Below, piece after piece: positions 1 to 7,782 of a stretch of 64,000 bases of DNA. Position 1 is the stretch's first letter; every line of letters starts with the position of its first letter. Both the position numbers and the translations under genes were made by a program. This stretch comes from G963668185 sp965237445 (GTDB lineage: Bacteria > Chloroflexota > Dehalococcoidia > Lucifugimonadales > G963668185). The DNA lies in contig OZ250142.1 in assembly GCA_965237445.1 (NCBI GenBank), positions 930,001 through 994,000 of the forward strand. Direction: 5' to 3'. A model generated the notes under the pieces. It did not search any database. It saw only the letters and a program-made list of their open reading frames with translations, and had not been told where the DNA came from.

Positions 1-967
1 CAGCCTGGACGGGTACGCCTGGTACCTGTTATCCGGCGCGGCGATGCTGATCACCCTGATTGTATGCCTCAACGTCTGGGGGCCGGGCATGGACTTCCCC
101 ACCAGGTGGGGCAAAACCATAGGCGCCGAAGTGGACGAGTGGGTCCTTTGGCTGACGGTCGAGGCCTCCTGGCTGTTCGACAGCATCAAGACGGCGGTCA
201 CCAAAGTCCTCGTAACCATCGAAGACGCGTTGCTGTGGATGCCCTGGCCGTTCGTGATCATGGGAGTGACGCTAACAGCGTGGAGGATCGCCGGCCGCTC
301 GATGGCGGCGTTCGCGCTGGTTACCCTCGTTCTGGTCGGACTCATGGGCAGGCTCCCTGGGGGCACCAGCACCCTGTGGGAGGGCACCATGGAGACGCTG
401 GCGCTCATCATCGTGTCGGTGGGCATCTCCCTCATCATCGGGATACCGCTGGGGATAGCCGCTGCCCGAGGCTCGCTCGTAGACTCCGTCCTGCGCCCAA
501 TCCTCGACGGTATGCAGACGATGCCCAGCTTCGTCTACCTTGTGCCGGGGATCCTGTTCTTCGGGCTTGGGAACGTGCCCGCCGTCATGGCAACGGTGAT
601 CTACGCCGTGCCTCCCGTCATCCGGCTTACATCGCTAGGCATCCGGCAGGTTTCCGCCGAAGCCATAGAGGCGGCGCGGTCCTTCGGGAGCACTCCGTTC
701 CAGCTTCTTGCCAAGGTACAGATACCGTTAGCGTTGCCCACCATCATGGCCGGTATCAACCAGACCACAATGATGGCGCTGGCGATGGTGGTAATCGCCT
801 CGCTCGTGGGCGCCGGAGGATTGGGTGAAGCCGTCCTGCGCGCACTGGGCAGGCAGGAGGCGGGAAACAGCGCTATCGCCGGCCTGTCGATTGTGGCGGT
901 GGCGATCATCATCGACCGCATAACGCAATCCGCGGCTAGGGAGCGGCAGCGCGCCCTTATCGGGTAG
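1..967 (+). CDS. proW: Glycine betaine/proline-type ABC transporter permease (5' end outside window)
   Basis: Inner-membrane subunit of an osmoprotectant (glycine betaine/proline/choline) ABC importer. The reading frame is open to the left edge (SLDGYAWYLLSGAAM... precedes the first Met at 44), so the true start lies outside and at least 321 residues are visible. Several hydrophobic spans are followed by a typical binding-protein-dependent permease domain with the EAA loop (AIEAARSFGSTPFQLLAKV) that docks on the ATPase. The ending with GGLGEAVLRALGRQ is typical of ProW/OpuAB. The next gene downstream on the same strand encodes a matching betaine-type receptor lipoprotein, so the two belong to one operon; the ATPase (ProV/OpuAA) is probably just upstream of the window. 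The substrate is inferred from family, not shown. Confidence 0.9.
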   Translation, partial: SLDGYAWYLLSGAAMLITLIVCLNVWGPGMDFPTRWGKTIGAEVDEWVLWLTVEASWLFDSIKTAVTKVLVTIEDALLWMPWPFVIMGVTLTAWRIAGRSMAAFALVTLVLVGLMGRLPGGTSTLWEGTMETLALIIVSVGISLIIGIPLGIAAARGSLVDSVLRPILDGMQTMPSFVYLVPGILFFGLGNVPAVMATVIYAVPPVIRLTSLGIRQVSAEAIEAARSFGSTPFQLLAKVQIPLALPTIMAGINQTTMMALAMVVIASLVGAGGLGEAVLRALGRQEAGNSAIAGLSIVAVAIIIDRITQSAARERQRALIG

Positions 968-1169
968 CGGTCTTCCGTCAACACCGAACTACGCCCATCC
1001 CGGCTTCTCCAAAGCGCGGCTTTCGAGGAAGTGGCGGCACTTGAACTCTTACGCTAGCATTACAGTTGCGGAAGGTGAGCGAGCGGCAAGTTATCTAATT
1101 GTCTTAGGAGGTGAACAGAAGGCGGCGACCAACAGGGCGACAATAAGAATGAAGGAAGGAAGATCAATT

Positions 1170-2702
1170 ATGCAAAGGAAGAGATTGCCCGGATTTGGAT
1201 TGGCAACGTCGTTGCTTGTCATGGCTCTAGTGATGGTGGCGGCTGTAGCGGTGGGTTGTGCGTCGGATGAGGGGATCAGCGAAGAAGCAATGCGAGGCAT
1301 CGTTAGTGATGCGGTAGCGGAGTCGATGCCGGAGGAGCAGATGTCGGCTGAAGACATCCAGTCCATGGTGGAGTCCTCCATGATGGAAATGATGAGCGGC
1401 CTTGGCGAAGCTCAGATGGAAATGATGAGCGGCCTCGGTGAAGCTCAGATTTCCGCCGATCAGATTCAGGCCATGGTGGAAAAGGCCGTTATGGAGGCCT
1501 CCGAACAGGGTGCTACGGCCCAAGAGATAGAGGCTCTCGTTCGCAACGCCGTCGGCGAGGCCACCACAGCCGCTATGAGCGCCTCCGAACAGGGTGCTAC
1601 GGCCGAAGAGATCGAGGCAATGGTCCGCAGCGCCGTCGACGAGGCCACGACGGAGGCAATGGGCGGCCTTGACATCTCGTCCGAGGTATCGATGGCCGTG
1701 GCCGAGAACTCCCTTACGGAGGAGGAGATCGAGGCAATCGTCGCTATGGCGCTCGAAGAACAGGCCATGATGATGGAAGATGAGGCCAAGGACACGATCA
1801 TCTTCTCCGACCTCAACTGGACGAGCGCACAGGTCCAGAATCGCATCGCTCAGTTCATAGTCGAGCACGGATATGGATACCCGACGGAGGTGGTCTTCGG
1901 CTCCACTATCCCTAACTTCCAAGGATTTCAGAAAGGCGACATCCACGTAACCTTGGAAGTCTGGCTGCCCAATCAATCTATCGGTTGGGAGAAGGCCATC
2001 GAGATCGGCGACGTAGTATCGGTTGGTACCAGCCTCGTTGGCGACTGGCAGAGCACGTTCGTCGTTCCCAAGTACATCGCCGATCAGTACCCCGACCTGA
2101 AGACGCCCGAAGATCTCAAGAAGCCAGAGTACCAGGAGCTTTTCGCAACCGCGGACAGCCGCGGCAAGGCGCGTCTCGTCGCCTGCGTGATCGGGTGGTC
2201 CTGCGAGATGGTCAACACGGAGCAGATCGAGGCATATGGGCTAGTAGACCACCTACGCGTGATCAACCCGGGATCCCAGGAAGCGATGTTCGCTGAGCTA
2301 AACGGCGCTTACTCCAAGGAGGAGCCGTGGCTAGGGTACATGTGGGGCACAGGGGACCCCGCGCTGAAACTCGACCTGGTCCGCTTGGAGGAGCCTCCGT
2401 ACACGCAGGAGTGCTGGGCCACCACCAAGGCTTGCGCGTTCGCCGAGTCGCTAGTGCTGGTCGCTGTTCACAAGAGCCTGCTCCCGCGGGCTCCCGATGT
2501 TGTGGCCTTGCTTCAGAACTGGGAGTTCACCATAGACCTCTACAAGAGCATCTTCCAGTGGATGGACGCCAACCCCGGCAGCGAGGCTGCCGAAGCGGCC
2601 GCGTGGTTCCTGAACAACAACAAAGTTTGGGAGAGTTGGGTGACGCCCGACGCGGCTGCCAGGGTCAATGCAGCTCTGGAGGAACAGATGGACGAAGGCT
2701 AA
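1170..2702 (+). CDS. proX: Betaine-type (OpuAC family) ABC substrate-binding lipoprotein with N-terminal repeat module
   Basis: Extracytoplasmic receptor for the permease upstream. I start it at ATG 1170, which has GAAGGAAGGA (1151-1160) as ribosome binding site; GTG/ATG codons further upstream would spoil the signal peptide. MQRKRLPGFG plus a hydrophobic stretch ends in the lipobox VAVG-C, giving a lipid-anchored protein of 510 residues. Residues about 31-205 are not part of the binding domain: they are a Met/Glu/Ala-rich helical repeat with six copies of a motif like [MILA]-[ST]-x-[ED]-x-[IM]-x-[AS]-[MIL]-V. The OpuAC domain begins near DTIIFSDLNWTSAQVQ. Family members are normally about 300 residues, so the insertion is large. 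The same type of module occurs in the six family-5 receptors at 49034-63628. Ligand assignment rests on family resemblance only. Confidence 0.85.
   Translation: MQRKRLPGFGLATSLLVMALVMVAAVAVGCASDEGISEEAMRGIVSDAVAESMPEEQMSAEDIQSMVESSMMEMMSGLGEAQMEMMSGLGEAQISADQIQAMVEKAVMEASEQGATAQEIEALVRNAVGEATTAAMSASEQGATAEEIEAMVRSAVDEATTEAMGGLDISSEVSMAVAENSLTEEEIEAIVAMALEEQAMMMEDEAKDTIIFSDLNWTSAQVQNRIAQFIVEHGYGYPTEVVFGSTIPNFQGFQKGDIHVTLEVWLPNQSIGWEKAIEIGDVVSVGTSLVGDWQSTFVVPKYIADQYPDLKTPEDLKKPEYQELFATADSRGKARLVACVIGWSCEMVNTEQIEAYGLVDHLRVINPGSQEAMFAELNGAYSKEEPWLGYMWGTGDPALKLDLVRLEEPPYTQECWATTKACAFAESLVLVAVHKSLLPRAPDVVALLQNWEFTIDLYKSIFQWMDANPGSEAAEAAAWFLNNNKVWESWVTPDAAARVNAALEEQMDEG
1383..1448 (+). repeat. Two 33-bp tandem repeats inside the receptor lipoprotein
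   Basis: Two adjacent copies (1383-1415, 1416-1448) each encode MEMMSGLGEAQ and differ by only a few bases. The near-identity at DNA level points to a recent slippage or unequal-crossover expansion of the N-terminal module. Confidence 0.85.
1497..1664 (+). repeat. Two 84-bp tandem repeats inside the receptor lipoprotein
   Basis: Two copies with an 84-bp (28-codon) period, both beginning GCCTCCGAACAGGGTGCTAC at 1497 and 1581. Each encodes ASEQGATA-[QE]-EIEA-[LM]-VR-[NS]-AV-[GD]-EATT. The first half of each unit is almost identical between copies and the second half has drifted. Confidence 0.8.
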
Positions 2703-2733
2703 CGCGCTTTTTCCGCTCAGCCTGACTCTTAGA

Positions 2734-2763
2734 GAACGCCGGGCCGTCAATGGCCCGGCGTTC
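2734..2763 (+). terminator. Rho-independent terminator after the betaine receptor gene
   Basis: Perfect 12-bp stem GAACGCCGGGCC / GGCCCGGCGTTC with loop GTCAAT, followed by the T-rich TTGTGTTGTT. It lies 31 bp after the receptor stop codon and before the convergent MFS gene. Confidence 0.85.
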
Positions 2764-2805
2764 TTGTGTTGTTCAGCCCGCCCGGCGCTCCGGCCTAGTC
2801 GCGGC

Positions 2806-4062
2806 CTACGGGTCCTGGGGCTGATCTGAGGCGCGCGGCAGGGTGAGGAAGAACATCGCCGCGGTTGCCGCCAGGACCACGCTCCCCGCGAACAGGAACG
2901 AGACGTGCGTGCCCAGTGAGTCGGCTATCGCGCCGGCGATGATCGGAGAGGCCGTTCCGAGGAAGCCGGCTCCGTAGATGAGCGAGACCACCGTGGACTG
3001 CACGTGGCCCCGGGCCACGTCGATCGCCGCAGCGATGAAGATCGCGTGCAGAGAGTAGTGAAACGCGCCCATGGCGAGAATCGTAAGGACCAACTGTGGG
3101 CCTGTATCTGCGTAGGTCAGCGCGCAATACAGGAACCCCAGGGCGCCCATGCCAGGAATCAGCACGGCCTTTCGCCCAAACCTGTCAGACAGGAATCCCA
3201 TGGCCGGCTGGGCCGCAATGCCCACGACCTGGGCCAACGCGAGGTATAGCGCAACGAGCCCTGCGGAAAACTCCAGGTCCTGCCTCAGGTACACCGGCAG
3301 GAAGGCGCTGATGGCCCCCTGCCCCATGCTGCGCAGTGCGGCGATTGCCACCAGAGCCTGCATCTTCCGGTCCCGCAGAAGCGTGATCAACGATGCGATG
3401 TACGGCCTGAGCGACGTTGTGACAGGCGGCCCGCCGGACAATGTACGCATGACTCCCCAGATCACCAGCGCACCGACTAGCGCGGGCACTATGCTGACCT
3501 GGAGCACGCCCCGCCAAGCCTCCCCCCAAAAATCTGACAACGCGATGAGGGTCAGCATCCCGGCGGCTGCGAGCGGGCCCATTACCTCGCCGACGCTGCC
3601 GCCCGTGCCATGGAGCGAGATGGCGAAACCGCGCTTATCCGGGAAGCGCCGGGAGAGCGACGAAATCGCCGGCGGGTGGTACAGGGAAGGCCCGAATCCC
3701 ATCAACAGGACCGCGAGCAACAGCACTCCGTAGTTGGGCGATATTCCGGCCAGGAAGAACGATATCCCCATCGTGCCGAGTGAGATGCCCAGCATCAGGC
3801 CCGCATGATTAGAGAACCTGTCTCCCAAGTATCCGGCGACCATGGTCGTCACCCATGACGACGCCCTGGAGACGCCCGCCAGCACGCCAAACTGGACTCC
3901 TCCGAGGCCCATGCCGATCTTGATCTCGGGCATGAGGATGTTCTGCCACGCCGAGTTGTACAGGTGCTTGAAGGCGTGGCCTACGACAACGGCCCAGGCC
4001 AGCTTTACGCGGCCCTGCTTGGCCTCTTCGGTGAGTTCAGGAGCGTGCGCTGCTGCTTTCAA
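2806..4062 (-). CDS. Major facilitator superfamily transporter
   Basis: A 418-residue inner-membrane secondary carrier with the usual two halves of six hydrophobic helices. Loop motifs are recognisable: GYLGDRFSNHAG between helices 2 and 3 and GFLSDRFGRKAVLIPG in the second half, both variants of the MFS GxLaDrxGRrxxl motif. The sequence SLHGTGGSVGEVMGP resembles helix 5 of fosmidomycin-resistance-like or drug-efflux MFS proteins. The substrate cannot be read from sequence. It is convergent with the betaine operon and is followed upstream by a repeat-containing intergenic region (4063-4596) that must hold its promoter. A short hydrophilic N-terminus precedes helix 1. The start at 4062 is the first plausible Met. 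Confidence 0.85.
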   Translation of the reverse strand: MKAAAHAPELTEEAKQGRVKLAWAVVVGHAFKHLYNSAWQNILMPEIKIGMGLGGVQFGVLAGVSRASSWVTTMVAGYLGDRFSNHAGLMLGISLGTMGISFFLAGISPNYGVLLLAVLLMGFGPSLYHPPAISSLSRRFPDKRGFAISLHGTGGSVGEVMGPLAAAGMLTLIALSDFWGEAWRGVLQVSIVPALVGALVIWGVMRTLSGGPPVTTSLRPYIASLITLLRDRKMQALVAIAALRSMGQGAISAFLPVYLRQDLEFSAGLVALYLALAQVVGIAAQPAMGFLSDRFGRKAVLIPGMGALGFLYCALTYADTGPQLVLTILAMGAFHYSLHAIFIAAAIDVARGHVQSTVVSLIYGAGFLGTASPIIAGAIADSLGTHVSFLFAGSVVLAATAAMFFLTLPRASDQPQDP

Positions 4063-4232
4063 TGTCAGCGGATACCCTCGCGAATGCAGTTAGCGACAAA
4101 GGGTACTAGCACAGGCTGCCAGCGTACATAGAATGCCAGGGCCGGGACGCGGAAGGGGCCGGATGCGCCGATGTTTTACCTAACATAACCTTCGGGCCCA
4201 GGAGCGATGAGGCTATCGAATTCCTGAGATCT

Positions 4233-4252
4233 GTAACATTCCGTAACATTCC
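4233..4252. repeat. Two 10-bp direct repeats GTAACATTCC
   Basis: Two head-to-tail copies of GTAACATTCC (4233-4242, 4243-4252), followed by a degenerate GTCAC. The 10-bp period is close to one helical turn. It lies about 170 bp upstream of the minus-strand MFS start, so an operator role is possible but unproven. Confidence 0.6.
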
Positions 4253-4305
4253 GTCACTTTTCCTAGCTGGGGGAGTTGGGAAAAGTTATACAGTTTGAGA
4301 GGAAA

Positions 4306-4338
4306 TGAATACGGTTTGAATACGGATTGAATACGGAT
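4306..4338. repeat. Three 11-bp direct repeats TGAATACGG(A/T)T
   Basis: Three head-to-tail copies of an 11-bp unit (4306-4316, 4317-4327, 4328-4338). The first has TT and the others AT at the end. The surrounding sequence is AT-richer than the neighbourhood. An operator or iteron-like binding site upstream of the MFS gene is conceivable. Confidence 0.65.
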
Positions 4339-4596
4339 TGAGCAAAAATGTGACAGTCCCTTCGAAGCTGAGAGGCCGATTCGAGGGATGGAGCCCGGGC
4401 GTGCGGCGCCCGTCACCGGGGACCGGTCGAGGTGCTGTTCGGTGTTCATGAGTCTATATTAGCACGCGCGTTCTCAGAGGGCAAGTCTCGGGAGGATGTG
4501 ATGGCTCCGCGGGCAAGAGGCCGGCTTTAAGCATGCGCACCTGCCGTCACTCTTCTACAAAAGGCGATTGGCAGACCTGAACCATGTTTGAGGGGT

Positions 4597-5400
4597 TCAG
4601 CAGTTGCGAGCCTGGAACCTGTAGAAGTGGTGAACGGGGCCGTGGCCGCCCCCAATTGGCCGGGCAGCGCGTATTGCGCCGGTGATGTAATCCTTGGCGG
4701 CGGCTACCGCATCGCGTACCGGCTGCCCGCGCGCGATGCAGGCGGCAGCGGCCGACGCAAACGTGCAGCCTGTTCCGTGCGTGCTGGCGGTCTGAATCCG
4801 CTGAGTGGTGAACTCGGCAAACTCGGTGCCGTCGAAGAACACGTCCGTAGGCGGTCCTTCGAGGTGACCGCCCTTGACCACGGCAGACTGCGCTCCCATC
4901 GCGACAAGCTCTTGCGCGGCGCGGCGCGCGCTCTCAACATCGGTAACAGGCCGATCCGCGAGTACCTCAGCCTCCCACCTGTTGGGGGTGACGAGCAGCG
5001 CCATGGGCAGCAGGCTCTCGCGAAGGGCGTCGACGGCATCTTCACGGAGGAGACGGCTTCCCGCCTGGGCGACCATTACAGGATCGACGATAAGTTTCTG
5101 GATGTTGTGCTCACGGAGTTTCCCTACAACGCAGTCGATGACGGCAGTGCTGGAGAGCATGCCAGTCTTGACCGCGTCCGCACCGATATCCGTGACGACC
5201 GCGTCGATCTGCGAGCCGATAATCGACGCGGGCAGCTCGAAGACATCGGTCACGCCAAGGGTGTTCTGGGCGGTTATTGCAGTGAGCACAGAAGTACCGT
5301 AGACGTCCATCGCGGCGAATGCCTTCAGATCGGCTTGAATCCCGGCACCGGCGCCGGAGTCGGACCCCGCGATCGTCATTGCGGTTGGGACAGATTTCAA
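4597..5400 (-). CDS. thiD: Hydroxymethylpyrimidine/phosphomethylpyrimidine kinase
   Basis: Cytoplasmic kinase that phosphorylates HMP to HMP-P and HMP-PP for thiamine synthesis. The 267-residue protein has the family length. Seen motifs: MTIAGSDSGAGAGIQADLK at the N-terminus (HMP and substrate loop), DPVMVAQAG in the middle, VTPNRWEAEVL, and the C-terminal anion hole/catalytic segment STHGTGCTFASA. I accept TTG 5398-5400 as start because GAGGAG lies 8 nt upstream of it; an internal ATG at 5379 is the alternative. No TPP riboswitch is visible upstream and no other thi genes are adjacent, so it appears to stand alone. The downstream (lower-coordinate) flank has no clear terminator. Confidence 0.93.
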   Translation of the reverse strand: MKSVPTAMTIAGSDSGAGAGIQADLKAFAAMDVYGTSVLTAITAQNTLGVTDVFELPASIIGSQIDAVVTDIGADAVKTGMLSSTAVIDCVVGKLREHNIQKLIVDPVMVAQAGSRLLREDAVDALRESLLPMALLVTPNRWEAEVLADRPVTDVESARRAAQELVAMGAQSAVVKGGHLEGPPTDVFFDGTEFAEFTTQRIQTASTHGTGCTFASAAAACIARGQPVRDAVAAAKDYITGAIRAARPIGGGHGPVHHFYRFQARNC

Positions 5401-5530
5401 CCGTCGGACTCCTCGAAGCCTGGTGCCTTTTGAGCCCGCCGCAGAATGATGGCCTGCAACCGCTTTACGCCCGTGCCCGTCACCTTCATCCGGCGACGTT
5501 TACGTCGCTCTGCTTCCCGACGCTGCCCTT

Positions 5531-5676
5531 TAACAGGCTGCAGAAAAGCTCTTCTTGAGTTCCCCCCGCCCCATCCCTGGCCAGGTAGGAGGAGAAAATT
5601 ATATCTGAGGGACACCCTCAGACTCCCGGCGAGGGGCTTCGCCCCTCTGCACACCCCGAATTTCAGCAGCCTGTTA
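5531..5676. mobile_element. MITE-like element with 16-bp terminal inverted repeats and TA ends
   Basis: The left end TAACAGGCTGCAGAAA (5531-5546) and right end TTTCAGCAGCCTGTTA (5661-5676) are inverted copies with one mismatch in 16. The 146-bp interior has no coding capacity and is rich in short inverted repeats (for example GAGGGGC/GCCCCTC near 5630-5646). The outermost TA on both sides could be the dinucleotide target duplication typical of the IS630/Tc1-mariner superfamily. That family link is inferred, since no transposase is present. Confidence 0.6.
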
Positions 5677-5802
5677 GTATTGAATGTTTCTTGCTGATTC
5701 ATAGTTTCAGCAACTCCAGACGTCCATCCACACTCGACCTTTTCACGCATGCACGCAACTCTTGAAAGTTGGTTTCTCGAAGACCCCCAATGCCACTCCT
5801 GG

Positions 5803-5822
5803 ATACCCGCATTCGCGGGTAT
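5803..5822. repeat. Dispersed palindromic repeat (ATACCCGC-ATTC-GCGGGTAT)
   Basis: Perfect 8-bp arms ATACCCGC / GCGGGTAT around ATTC, embedded in a sequence whose minus-strand translation contains VIPANAGIQ. That string is a known signature of small dispersed palindromic repeats in many bacterial genomes. A related nested inverted repeat occurs at 61175-61219 in this window. Confidence 0.65.
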
Positions 5823-5970
5823 GACGGAGAGATGCGCATGCGCCTGTCGACAGAGTCTTGGGAAACCAATGCTGTTGCTCATGTAATTCTACCGCAGAGC
5901 GGCCCTTGTGCCGGTGATATAATCCACCGGCCCCACGTCCGAAGGCCTTTGAACGCATGGGAGGCGGAGA

Positions 5971-6699
5971 CTGGACACACTGGTTAAGGGCGCCGCAAGG
6001 CTGGGGCTTAGGCTCAGCGCCCGACAGATCGAGCAGTTCCACATCTACCACCGGGAGCTGGAGGCCTGGAACGAACGGACAAACCTCACCTCGGTGACCG
6101 CGTTGGAGGCCGTCCAGGTCCGCCACTTTCTGGACTCGCTCACCGTGGCCCAAGCCGTTTCGTCCACGCTAGCCGGCGCGCCAAAGGTGATGGATGCCGG
6201 AGCCGGTGCCGGCTTCCCGGGCGTGCCGCTCAAGATCGCCTATCCCTCAATCCGGCTCACGCTTGTCGACTCCGCTTCGAAGAAGACAGCCTTTCTGAGC
6301 CACATTGTCGAGGTACTAGAGTTTCAGCATTCAGAGGTGGTCACCGCCAGGCTCGAGGAGGCCGGCCGGAACCCTCGGAGCAGGGAGGCGTTCGACCTGG
6401 TAGTTGCCAGGGCTGTGGCAAAGCTGAATGTACTGGCCGAGCTGACGCTGCCGCAGTGCGCGGTTGGCGGCGCAGTGGTGTGCCAAAAGGGCGAAGAGAT
6501 CGAGGATGAGCTCGCGGATTCGGAGCAGGCAATTGACGTTCTCGGCGGTGAAATCGCAGACGTGACTCACGTCGACGTGCCCGAACTCGGGCAGCGCCGG
6601 TCACTGATCGTGTTGACGAAGGTGCGCCCAACTCCGGCCCGATACCCACGGCGACCCGGCATTCCGGCCAAGAGGCCGATTACCCGGGCGCCCAAGTAG
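5971..6699 (+). CDS. rsmG: 16S rRNA (guanine-527-N7)-methyltransferase, CTG start
   Basis: SAM-dependent methyltransferase that makes m7G527 in 16S rRNA. Seen: Rossmann motif I VMDAGAGAGFPGVPLKIAYP, TLVDSASKKTAFL (motif II) and the basic C-terminus. A conventional start (GTG 6094) would cut off the conserved N-terminus. Upstream in the same frame the codons read LDTLVKGAARLGLRLSARQ followed by the family signature WNERTNLTS-V. No ATG, GTG or TTG precedes this, but CTG 5971 sits 6 nt after GGGAGG (5959-5964), giving a 242-residue protein of normal length. The next gene starts 4 nt after the stop, so the two are probably cotranscribed. Confidence 0.9.
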   Translation: MDTLVKGAARLGLRLSARQIEQFHIYHRELEAWNERTNLTSVTALEAVQVRHFLDSLTVAQAVSSTLAGAPKVMDAGAGAGFPGVPLKIAYPSIRLTLVDSASKKTAFLSHIVEVLEFQHSEVVTARLEEAGRNPRSREAFDLVVARAVAKLNVLAELTLPQCAVGGAVVCQKGEEIEDELADSEQAIDVLGGEIADVTHVDVPELGQRRSLIVLTKVRPTPARYPRRPGIPAKRPITRAPK

Positions 6700-6703
6700 C
6701 AGC

Positions 6704-7750
6704 ATGAGGAGCGACGCGGACAGGACCATGGAGCGGGGCCGCACCCTTAGGCGGCGCATACTGTCCGGCCCCGCGTTGATTGGGCTGGTGGTTGCCATCG
6801 CGTTCGTCTGGTTCCTGGCAACCAGATTCAACGTGGACTGGGGGAACACGTGGGACAATGTCCGTTCCATGGACCCCGGCCTGTACGCGGCCGGACTTGC
6901 ACTGTATTACTTCAGCTTCGTGTTCCGGGCAGTCCGCTGGCGGATACTTGCACGCAACGCAGGAGACCACGCCGCGCCAGGCGCCAAGCTCCCCCCGGCG
7001 TTCCAGTGCGCCCGGCTGCTAGTGATTGGGTGGTTCATCAATGCGATTGCGTTCCTGAGGCTGGGCGATGCATTCAGAGCGTACGCCTTTTCCGAGGATT
7101 CCGGCGGAGGAATCTCCTGGTCCCTGGGCACCGTCCTCGCCGAGCGCGTCCTGGACATGGCGGCAGTGTTCGTTCTGTTGATGGCAGCGGCGTTTACGTT
7201 CACTGCCACCACCGAGTCCAAGGCTTCCACGTACATCTTTCTGGCGTCGGCCGCGCTCTTGTTCGGTCTTGCAGGGCTTGTTGTCGCAATGAGATTTTTC
7301 GGAGGCCACTTTGCCAGGAGGCTTCCCTCGCGCCTCCAGCGCATGTACCGCGACTTTCAGCACGGCACCCTCGGAAGCTTCAAACGGTTGCCAACCGTCT
7401 TCGTTCTGGGGCTTGCCGGCTGGGCGTTGGAGGTAGCCAGACTGTACTTCGTGGTGGCGGCGCTGGGGTTGGATATGGAGTTGCCACTTCTGATCATCGT
7501 CTCGCTCGGTCACGCGATACTGAGCACAGCGCCCATTCCGGGAGGCGTTGGGGTGGTGGAGCCTGGCATCACCGGACTGCTTTTACTGGGCCTCGAACGA
7601 AGCGACGCATTGTCGGTCGCATTGCTGGACCGCTCGATAACCTATCTCAGTGTCATCGCGTTCGGAGGCATCGCATTCGCGTGGCGGCACTTCGAGCGGC
7701 GCGAAACCCACTCCTGGGAGCCAGCGCGAACGACCGAGGAGCCACGCTAA
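6704..7750 (+). CDS. Lysylphosphatidylglycerol-synthase-TM / UPF0104 family membrane protein
   Basis: A 348-residue polytopic membrane protein of the YbhN/AglD-like flippase-type family, which is related to the membrane part of MprF. Visible features are a basic N-terminus, about eight hydrophobic helices, the motif FRAVRWRILA after helix 2, INAIAFLRLGDAFRAYAF in the middle, and PIPGGVGVVEPGITGLLLLG near the C-terminus, which matches the conserved P-GG-G--E signature of the family. No lysyltransferase domain is fused. Family members are linked to lipid or polyprenol-glycan handling, but the exact role is unknown. It follows rsmG by 4 nt and converges on tatC. Confidence 0.8.
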   Translation: MRSDADRTMERGRTLRRRILSGPALIGLVVAIAFVWFLATRFNVDWGNTWDNVRSMDPGLYAAGLALYYFSFVFRAVRWRILARNAGDHAAPGAKLPPAFQCARLLVIGWFINAIAFLRLGDAFRAYAFSEDSGGGISWSLGTVLAERVLDMAAVFVLLMAAAFTFTATTESKASTYIFLASAALLFGLAGLVVAMRFFGGHFARRLPSRLQRMYRDFQHGTLGSFKRLPTVFVLGLAGWALEVARLYFVVAALGLDMELPLLIIVSLGHAILSTAPIPGGVGVVEPGITGLLLLGLERSDALSVALLDRSITYLSVIAFGGIAFAWRHFERRETHSWEPARTTEEPR

Positions 7751-7782
7751 ATGCTCGCACGCTCGGGAGATGAAGTGCGGGG

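Larger units (their letters stand above)
4063..4596. other. Intergenic region between the MFS gene and thiD
   Basis: 534 bp without a convincing gene. It holds the short tandem repeats at 4233-4252 and 4306-4338 and a GC-rich stretch near 4395-4440 that can form small hairpins (for example GGGCG/CGCCC around 4397-4413). It should contain the promoter of the minus-strand MFS gene and the 3' end of the thiD transcript, but I see no clear terminator or promoter hexamers. Confidence 0.6.
5401..5970. other. Repeat-rich intergenic region between thiD and rsmG
   Basis: About 570 bp separate the divergent thiD and rsmG genes. It contains a MITE-like element (5531-5676), a dispersed palindromic repeat (5803-5822) and a 10-bp palindrome GCGCATGCGC (5834-5843). 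Open frames across it are translations of these repeats and lack ribosome binding sites. No recognised riboswitch was seen. Confidence 0.6.

Noticed and set aside
1106..1114. Perfect AGGAGGTGA without a usable start codon
   Set aside because: Next start codon in range is too far (ATG 1149/1170 have their own GAAGGAAGG); taken as chance or leader feature.
4213..4449. 78-codon minus-strand frame over the tandem repeats
   Set aside because: No ribosome binding site, composition reflects the short repeats, no recognisable family.
5401..5530. TPP riboswitch upstream of thiD
   Set aside because: Neither the CTGAGA nor the ACC-TGATC-TGG-type TPP core is present before thiD.
5397..5882. 161-codon minus-strand frame upstream of thiD
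   Set aside because: It crosses the MITE-like element and the VIPANAGIQ-type palindrome; it is a translation of repeats.
6850..7773. 307-codon plus-strand frame overlapping the flippase-like gene
   Set aside because: Shadow frame in another phase of a clear membrane-protein gene; Arg-rich, no domain.
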